Below are positions 58,810-64,000 of a DNA stretch of 64,000 nt, in pieces. The notes below the pieces were generated by a model. That model worked only from the letters and a program-made list of their open reading frames with translations. It ran no database searches and was not told the DNA's origin. A program made the translations under genes and the position numbers. Every line of letters begins with the position of its first letter. Within the stretch, counting starts at the first letter, position 1. Source of the DNA: Aquabacterium sp. A7-Y (GTDB lineage: Bacteria; Pseudomonadota; Gammaproteobacteria; Burkholderiales; Burkholderiaceae_C); assembly GCF_026153205.1 (NCBI RefSeq), contig NZ_JAPFBW010000016.1, forward strand, positions 62,001-126,000, written 5' to 3'.

Positions 58810-59199
58810 TCAGGGCATGGTGCGCATGTCGTGCACGGGCATCATGTTGGTGTTGAGGTGGTACATCACCCAGATGGAGCCGGCCAGCATGATCAGCACC
58901 AGCGCGGCGGTGAAGATCAGCGCCAGCAGCGACCAGCCTCCTTCGACCTTGGCGTTCATGTGCAGGAAGTAGACCATGTGGACCACGATCTGCACCGCGG
59001 CGAAGCCGACGATCACCAGCGCGGTCGCGCTCGACGAGGGCAGCACCTTGCCCATCACCAGCCAGAACGGGATCGCGGTCAGCAGCACCGAGAGCAGGAA
59101 GCCCGTCACATAGCCCTTCACGGTGGCGTGGTAGCCGCCGTCGTCGTGAGAGTCGTGGCCGTGCCCGTGATCGTCCTCATGCAGTTGCGGCGCGCTCAT
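58810..59199 (-). CDS. cyoD: Cytochrome bo3 quinol oxidase subunit IV
   Basis: The protein is 129 aa. A His/Asp-rich N-terminus ([18 protein letters not shown]) precedes three membrane segments typical of CyoD ([61 protein letters not shown]). It stabilises the CuB site during assembly of subunit I. The start overlaps the cyoC stop by 4 bases. The N-terminal His cluster is longer than in Escherichia coli CyoD and may bind metal, which is speculative. Confidence 0.93.
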   Translation of the reverse strand: MSAPQLHEDDHGHGHDSHDDGGYHATVKGYVTGFLLSVLLTAIPFWLVMGKVLPSSSATALVIVGFAAVQIVVHMVYFLHMNAKVEGGWSLLALIFTAALVLIMLAGSIWVMYHLNTNMMPVHDMRTMP

Positions 59200-59822
59200 G
59201 GCAGCACTCCCATCAGGTAGACAAAGGTGAAGACGCCGATCCAGATCACGTCCAGGAAGTGCCAGAACATCGACAGACAGATCAGGCGGCGCTTGTTCTC
59301 GGGGATCAGGCCCAGCTTGCGCACCTGCAGCATCAGCGTGACCAGCCAGATGATGCCGAAGGTCACGTGCAGGCCGTGGGTGCCCACGAGCGTGAAGAAG
59401 GCCGAGAGGAAGGCGCTGCGCTGCGGGCCGGCACCTTCATGGATCAGGTGCGCGAACTCGTAGAGCTCCAGCCCGAGAAAGCCCAGGCCCAGCACGCCGG
59501 TGACGGCCAGCCACGTCATCACGCCTTGACGACGTCCGTGCTGCATCGCGATCATCGCCATGCCATAGGTGATGGACGAGAACAGCAGCAGGGCGGTGTT
59601 GGCTGCGACCAGCGGCAGATTGAACAGGTCGGCGCCGGACGGGCCCGCCGCATAGCTGCGCCCCAGCACCGCATAGACCGCGAACAGCACCGCGAAGATC
59701 AGGCAGTCGCTCATCAGGTAGAGCCAGAAGCCCAGGAGCGTGCCCTGCTGCGGGTGGTGGTCGCCGTTGTCGTAGAAGCGCGGCAAGCGTTCGACCGCGT
59801 TGAGAGTTTGAGGACTGAGCAT
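59196..59822 (-). CDS. cyoC: Cytochrome bo3 quinol oxidase subunit III
   Basis: The protein is 208 aa with five membrane segments. The family pattern is clear in [58 protein letters not shown] and [20 protein letters not shown]. Subunit III lacks redox centres and supports stability of the oxidase. The gene is 18 bases downstream of cyoB and overlaps cyoD by 4 bases. Confidence 0.95.
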   Translation of the reverse strand: MLSPQTLNAVERLPRFYDNGDHHPQQGTLLGFWLYLMSDCLIFAVLFAVYAVLGRSYAAGPSGADLFNLPLVAANTALLLFSSITYGMAMIAMQHGRRQGVMTWLAVTGVLGLGFLGLELYEFAHLIHEGAGPQRSAFLSAFFTLVGTHGLHVTFGIIWLVTLMLQVRKLGLIPENKRRLICLSMFWHFLDVIWIGVFTFVYLMGVLP

Positions 59823-59840
59823 GGTGGTGCCTCGCTTGCG

Positions 59841-61844
59841 TCAGGCCAGGGCCGCGAGGGCCGCGGTGCGGGCGTTTTCGGTCTGCGCCACGTCCGCCGC
59901 AGGGATGTGATAGTCGCGCTTGTAGTTGAAGGTGTGCACGATGGTCGCGATCAGCGTCGCGGCAAAGGTCAGCCCGGCCACCAGCCACATGTGCCAGATC
60001 AGCGCAAAGCCGCAAGCCGTGGCCAGCGCGGCGATCACGACGCCGGCAGCGGTGTTCTTGGGCATGTGGATGGGCTTGAAGCCGTCGACGGGGCGTTCGT
60101 GACCACGCGCCTTCATGTCGTACCAGGCGTCGTTGTCATGCACGATGGGCGTGAAGGCGAAGTTGTAGTCGGGCGGCGGCGATGCGGTGGACCATTCCAG
60201 CGTGCGGCCGTCCCAGGGGTCGCCGGTGTGGTCGCGCAGCTGTTCACGACGACGGTAGCTCACCACCAGTTGCACGATAAAGGCGCCGATGCCCAAGGCG
60301 ATCAGCCCGGCGCCCAACGCGGCGATCTGGAACCAGATCTGCAGCGAGGGATCGTCGAAATGGCTCATGCGACGCGTGACGCCCATCAGGCCCAGCACAT
60401 ACAGCGGCATGAAAGCGAGATAGAAGCCGACCAGCCAGAACCAGAACGAGCACTTGCCCCAGAACGGGTCGAGCTTGTAGCCGAAGGCCTTCGGGTACCA
60501 GTAGGTGATGCCGGCGAACAGCCCGAACAGCACGCCGCCGATGATGACGTTGTGGAAATGCGCGATCAGGAACAGGCTGTTGTGCAGCACGAAGTCGGCC
60601 GGCGGCACCGCCAGCAGCACGCCCGTCATGCCGCCGATCACGAAGGTCACCATGAAGCCCACGGTCCACAGCATCGGCACCTCGAAGCGGATGCGGCCGC
60701 GGTACATCGTGAACAGCCAGTTGAAGATCTTCGCCCCGGTCGGGATCGAGATGATCATCGTCGTGATGCCGAAAAACGAGTTCACGCTGGCGCCCGAGCC
60801 CATCGTGAAGAAGTGGTGCAGCCACACGAGGTAGGACAGGATGGTGATCACCACCGTCGCATAGACCATCGAGGCGTAGCCGAACAGCTTCTTGCGGCTG
60901 AAGGTGGACACCACCTCGGAGAAGATGCCGAACACCGGCAGCACCAGGATATAGACCTCGGGGTGGCCCCAGATCCAGATCAGGTTCACGTACATCATGG
61001 CGTTGCCGCCAAGATCGTTGGTGAAGAAATTGGTGCCCGCGTAGCGGTCCAGCGACAGCAGCGCCAGCACCGCGGTCAGCACCGGGAAGGCGGCGACGAT
61101 CAGGACATTGGTGCACAGCGAGGTCCAGGTGAACACCGGCATCTTCATCATCGTCATGCCCGGCGCCCGCATCTTGATGATGGTGGCGATCAGGTTGATG
61201 CCCGACAAGGAGGTGCCCACCCCTGCGATCTGCAGTGACCACAGGTAGTAGTCCACCCCCACCCCGGGGCTCTGCAGGATGCCCGACAGCGGCGGATAGG
61301 CGAGCCAGCCGGTGCGCGCGAACTCACCGACGAACAGCGACATCATCACCAGCACGGCGCCGCCGGCGGTCATCCAGAAACTGAAGTTGTTCAGGAACGG
61401 GAAAGCCACGTCGCGCGCGCCGATCTGCAGCGGCACGATGTAGTTCATGAAGCCGGTGACCAGCGGCATCGCCACGAAAAAGATCATGATCACGCCGTGG
61501 GCCGTGAAGATCTGGTCGTAGTGGTGCGGCGGCAGGAAGCCGGTGGCGTCGCCGAAGGCGATGGCCTGCTGGGCGCGCATCATGATGGCGTCGGCAAAAC
61601 CGCGCAGCAGCATGATCAGTCCCAGCACCATGTACATGATGCCGATCTTCTTGTGGTCGATGCTGGTGATCCAGTCGCGCCACAAGGTGCCCCACAGGCG
61701 GAAATAGGTCAGCGCGCCCAGCAAGGCGGCACCGCCCAGCGCGACGGCCGCGAAGGTCGCCAGCAGGATGGGTTCGTGGAGGGGTATCGCCTCCCAACCG
61801 AGGCGGCCGAAGAGAGGATGGTCGGGTTCGAGGTGGTCGAGCAT
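59841..61844 (-). CDS. cyoB: Cytochrome bo3 quinol oxidase subunit I (haem-copper catalytic subunit)
   Basis: The protein is 667 aa with about 15 membrane segments. All metal ligands are visible: the low-spin haem His in [11 protein letters not shown]; CuB ligands in [12 protein letters not shown] (His with the cross-linked Tyr), the pair in WLHHFFTMG, and the haem-binding His residues in [12 protein letters not shown]. It couples quinol oxidation and oxygen reduction to proton pumping. The N-terminal [15 protein letters not shown] segment is typical of CyoB. A 27-base gap separates it from cyoA. Confidence 0.97.
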   Translation of the reverse strand: MLDHLEPDHPLFGRLGWEAIPLHEPILLATFAAVALGGAALLGALTYFRLWGTLWRDWITSIDHKKIGIMYMVLGLIMLLRGFADAIMMRAQQAIAFGDATGFLPPHHYDQIFTAHGVIMIFFVAMPLVTGFMNYIVPLQIGARDVAFPFLNNFSFWMTAGGAVLVMMSLFVGEFARTGWLAYPPLSGILQSPGVGVDYYLWSLQIAGVGTSLSGINLIATIIKMRAPGMTMMKMPVFTWTSLCTNVLIVAAFPVLTAVLALLSLDRYAGTNFFTNDLGGNAMMYVNLIWIWGHPEVYILVLPVFGIFSEVVSTFSRKKLFGYASMVYATVVITILSYLVWLHHFFTMGSGASVNSFFGITTMIISIPTGAKIFNWLFTMYRGRIRFEVPMLWTVGFMVTFVIGGMTGVLLAVPPADFVLHNSLFLIAHFHNVIIGGVLFGLFAGITYWYPKAFGYKLDPFWGKCSFWFWLVGFYLAFMPLYVLGLMGVTRRMSHFDDPSLQIWFQIAALGAGLIALGIGAFIVQLVVSYRRREQLRDHTGDPWDGRTLEWSTASPPPDYNFAFTPIVHDNDAWYDMKARGHERPVDGFKPIHMPKNTAAGVVIAALATACGFALIWHMWLVAGLTFAATLIATIVHTFNYKRDYHIPAADVAQTENARTAALAALA

Positions 61845-61871
61845 CTTGGGTCTCGATATGGGGCGAGGGCT

Positions 61872-62930
61872 TCAGGGTTGCGTGCTGTCGGTGCCGGCTG
61901 CGGCCAGGCCGCGCGGGTTGTCGGGCGTGCAGAGCGCGGTCACGTAGCTGCGCTGGGACTGGCGCCAGGCCTTGCGCCCCACCCCGTCGATGCTGCCCTT
62001 GCCCAGGCCGCCGGCGGCGTCGATCGCCATCATCTGGCTCATGCACATCTTGCTGCCGTCCACGCAGCGATTGACGATGGCGTCCCACAGGCCGCGGTCG
62101 ACGCTGGCATAACGCCGCACCGGCTCACGCTCGCTGGGTTGCTCCAGCTTCAGGTAGTTGGCCCGGCCCAGGGCCTCGCCCTGCGCCTTGTTCCCGGCCA
62201 CCCAACGCTCGAAGTCGGCATGGGATAGCCCATGGAACTTGAAGCGCATGTGAGAGAAACCGTCGCCGCTGTAGTTCGCGGAGAAGCCGTCGTAGACGCC
62301 CGCCTTGTTGATCACGGCATGCAGCTTGGTTTCCATGCCCGGCATGGCGTACACCTGCCCGGCCAAGGCGGGGACGTAGAAGGAGTTCATCACGGTGGAC
62401 GCGGTGATCCTGAAGCGGATCGGCCGGTCCACCGGCGCCGCCAGCTCGTTGACGGTCGCAATGCCCTGCTCCGGATAAAGGAACAGCCATTTCCAGTCGA
62501 GTGCCACCACCTGGACTTCCAGGGGCTGCACCCCGGCCGGGATCGGACGCTGCGCGTCCAGCCGCTCCAGCGGGCGATAAGGATCGAGCTTGTGGGTGCT
62601 GATCCAGGTCAGCGCGCCGAGCGCGATGATGATCAGCAGCGGCGCGCCCCAGATCACCAGCTCGAGCCGGGTGGAATGGTCCCAGTCGGGGGTGTAGGCG
62701 GCCTCGGTGTTGGACTGGCGGTAGCGCCACGCGAAAAACAGCGTCAACGCGATCACCGGCACGATGATCAGCAGCATCAGCAGCGTCGAGGTGACGATGA
62801 GCTGTGCCTGCTGCGCGGCAATGTCGCCCGAGGGCTTCATCACCACGGTGTCGCAGCCGGCGAGGAGCAGGATCAAGCCCGGCAGGCCGAGGCGAACGGC
62901 GGTTCTGAGGTGCGAGGGTGAAGATGACAT
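61872..62930 (-). CDS. cyoA: Cytochrome bo3 quinol oxidase subunit II (lipoprotein)
   Basis: The protein is 352 aa from the ATG at 62930, which has AGGG 6 bases upstream; the long open frame beyond it, to 63833, is a shadow. The signal peptide ends in a lipobox (LLAGC), so the N-terminal Cys is probably lipidated. Two membrane helices follow (LIVTSTLLMLLIIVPVIALT and LELVIWGAPLLIIIALGALTW), then a cupredoxin domain (VQVVALDWKWLFLYPEQGIA, MNSFYVPALAGQVYAMPGM, NYSGDGFSHMRFKF). The CuA ligands of cytochrome c oxidases are absent, so this is a quinol oxidase. It is the first gene of the cyo string, with a perfect FNR/Anr box about 60 bases upstream. Confidence 0.96.
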   Translation of the reverse strand: MSSSPSHLRTAVRLGLPGLILLLAGCDTVVMKPSGDIAAQQAQLIVTSTLLMLLIIVPVIALTLFFAWRYRQSNTEAAYTPDWDHSTRLELVIWGAPLLIIIALGALTWISTHKLDPYRPLERLDAQRPIPAGVQPLEVQVVALDWKWLFLYPEQGIATVNELAAPVDRPIRFRITASTVMNSFYVPALAGQVYAMPGMETKLHAVINKAGVYDGFSANYSGDGFSHMRFKFHGLSHADFERWVAGNKAQGEALGRANYLKLEQPSEREPVRRYASVDRGLWDAIVNRCVDGSKMCMSQMMAIDAAGGLGKGSIDGVGRKAWRQSQRSYVTALCTPDNPRGLAAAGTDSTQP

Positions 62931-62988
62931 TCTGGTGCCCTGCGCGCGGGAAAACGATAGTTGCGCGTCGAGCGGGAATGTATCTTGA

Positions 62989-63002
62989 TTGATGGAAATC
63001 AA
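62989..63002. promoter_or_regulatory. FNR/Anr box (perfect TTGAT-N4-ATCAA)
   Basis: TTGATGGAAATCAA matches the FNR/Anr consensus exactly. Its centre is about 65 bases from the cyoA start codon (minus) and about 49 bases from the MFS start codon (plus). In Pseudomonas, Anr represses cyo under low oxygen; a similar role here is inferred. It could instead activate the divergent MFS gene. Confidence 0.8.
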
Positions 63003-63044
63003 CGATTGGACATTTTGTCCCAGCCCAACCCGTTGCAAACCGCC

Positions 63045-64000
63045 ATGTCGAGCCCAGGAACCCACCCCCTCCCCCCCCCTGCCCCGTCCCTGCAGCCGCC
63101 GCACCGCGGCCACGCCCCCGCGTCCCAGGACGCCGCCAGCGTCGCCCCGGGCGACATCGCGGTCGGGGTCGTGATCGGTCGAGCGTCGGAATATTTCGAC
63201 TTTTTCGTCTACGGCATCGCCTCGGTGCTGGTATTTCCGGCTGTATTTTTTCCATTCGTCGACCGGCTGGAAGGCACGCTCTACGCCTTCGTGCTGTTCG
63301 CCTTTGCCTTTGTCGTGCGGCCGCTGGGCACGCTGGCCGGCATGCAGATCCAGCGCCGTTTCGGGCGCAGTGCCAAGCTGACCATCGCGCTCTTCCTGCT
63401 GGGCAGCTCGACCGCCGGCATGGCCTTGCTGCCGGGCTACCAGAGTCTGGGGTTCACCGCCATCGGGCTGCTGGCCCTGTGCCGCATCGGGCAAGGGCTG
63501 GCGCTGGGCGGCTCCTGGGACGGCCTGCCGTCGCTGCTGGCCCTGAACGCCCCGGAAAACCGCCGCGGCTGGTACGCAATGCTGGGGCAACTGGGCGCGC
63601 CGCTGGGCTTTCTGGTCGCCTGCGCGCTGTTCGCCTACCTCTGGGGCAACCTCTCGAGCGCCGATTTTCTGGGGTGGGGCTGGCGCTACCCGTTTTTTGC
63701 CGCATTCGCCATCAATGTGGTCGCGCTGTTCGCACGGCTGCGACTGGTGGTGACCCACGAGTACGAGCGCGAGCTCGAAGCGCACGAACTGGAGCCCTGC
63801 AATGTGCGCGAGCTGTTCCGCATGCAGGGCCACAACGTGTTCATCGGCGCGTTCGCCGCGCTGGCGAGCTATGCCCTATTTCATATCGTCACGGTGTTTC
63901 CGCTGTCCTGGATCCAGTTGTACTCGGACCAGGTGATCGGGGAATTCCTCGCCGTGCAGGTCGTCGGCGCCTTGCTGGCCGCGGCCGCGATGCCGATCTC
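63045..64000 (+). CDS. MFS transporter, N-terminal part (partial, runs off the right edge)
   Basis: The frame is open from the ATG at 63045 to the window end, about 318 codons. After a Pro-rich N-terminus of about 40 residues comes GVVIGRASEYFDFFVYGIAS, the first helix signature of the metabolite:H+ symporter (MHS/ProP-like) group. Further membrane segments follow, with FVVRPLGTLAG, the loop GRSAKLTIALFLLG and RIGQGLALGGSWDGLP. A start downstream of the Pro-rich tract cannot be excluded. A run of nine C (63071-63079) lies inside the N-terminal coding part. MFS genes of this group are frequent beside cyo in beta-proteobacteria; the substrate is unknown. Confidence 0.82.
   Translation, partial: MSSPGTHPLPPPAPSLQPPHRGHAPASQDAASVAPGDIAVGVVIGRASEYFDFFVYGIASVLVFPAVFFPFVDRLEGTLYAFVLFAFAFVVRPLGTLAGMQIQRRFGRSAKLTIALFLLGSSTAGMALLPGYQSLGFTAIGLLALCRIGQGLALGGSWDGLPSLLALNAPENRRGWYAMLGQLGAPLGFLVACALFAYLWGNLSSADFLGWGWRYPFFAAFAINVVALFARLRLVVTHEYERELEAHELEPCNVRELFRMQGHNVFIGAFAALASYALFHIVTVFPLSWIQLYSDQVIGEFLAVQVVGALLAAAAMPI

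Noticed and set aside
61872-63833. Long minus-strand frame extending cyoA by about 300 codons
   Set aside because: The ATG at 62930 has a ribosome binding site and opens a lipoprotein signal peptide. The upstream part is antisense to the MFS gene.

Overview
The window reads as a chromosome segment of a high-GC betaproteobacterium, most likely a Burkholderiales member of the Rubrivivax/Leptothrix/Schlegelella kind. This rests on family-level cues: a Bug/TctC-type solute-binding protein, a ResB of the long beta-proteobacterial form, and the gene order MFS / cyoABCD-SURF1-RegB-RegA. No rRNA, tRNA, CRISPR array, insertion sequence or phage gene was seen.

Left part (1-17.6 kb) is mixed. It holds the N-terminal part of a membrane sensor that runs off the left edge, a small exported probable beta-barrel protein, a ResB cytochrome c assembly protein without its CcsA partner alongside, a large YVTN-propeller/di-haem c-type protein, a multi-PAS histidine kinase, a decayed CheB-histidine kinase hybrid pseudogene, two unrelated periplasmic solute-binding proteins (Liv type and Tat-exported Bug type), an MDR oxidoreductase, an MFS transporter and a glycine-zipper membrane protein.

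Centre (17.65-55.9 kb) is a complete non-ribosomal lipopeptide siderophore locus. Eight minus-strand genes overlap or nearly touch and look like one ~36 kb operon: TauD/SyrP-type hydroxylase 1, FAAL-ACP-C loading protein, hydroxylase 2, three NRPSs (2470, 2584 and 3944 aa), TonB receptor, and PvdE/SyrD-type exporter. Divergent from it lie mbtH and a diaminobutyrate aminotransferase; the AT-rich gap between them carries a Fur-like dyad. Reading the binding-pocket residues by eye, the line is FAAL-ACP-C | I-A(His-like)-T-C-A(Dab)-T-E | C-A(Asp)-T-E-C-A(Thr)-T | C-A(Ser)-T-E-C-A(Dab)-T-C-A(Gly)-T-TE. The predicted product is an acylated heptapeptide, acyl-(beta-OH)His-D-Dab-D-(beta-OH)Asp-Thr-D-Ser-Dab-Gly. 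C-domain subtypes agree with the E domains at every junction. The first domain of the first NRPS looks like a condensation-fold 'interface' domain that has lost its catalytic motif, which fits recruitment of a hydroxylase to the first residue.

Right part (56.1-64 kb) is a respiratory block: cyoABCD (bo3-type quinol oxidase), SURF1, and a RegB/RegA (PrrBA/RoxSR-like) redox two-component system in one orientation. A divergent, truncated MFS gene lies beyond them. A perfect FNR/Anr box sits in the cyoA-MFS gap. Iron uptake and oxygen-regulated, haem-rich respiration are therefore neighbours, although any functional link is inference.
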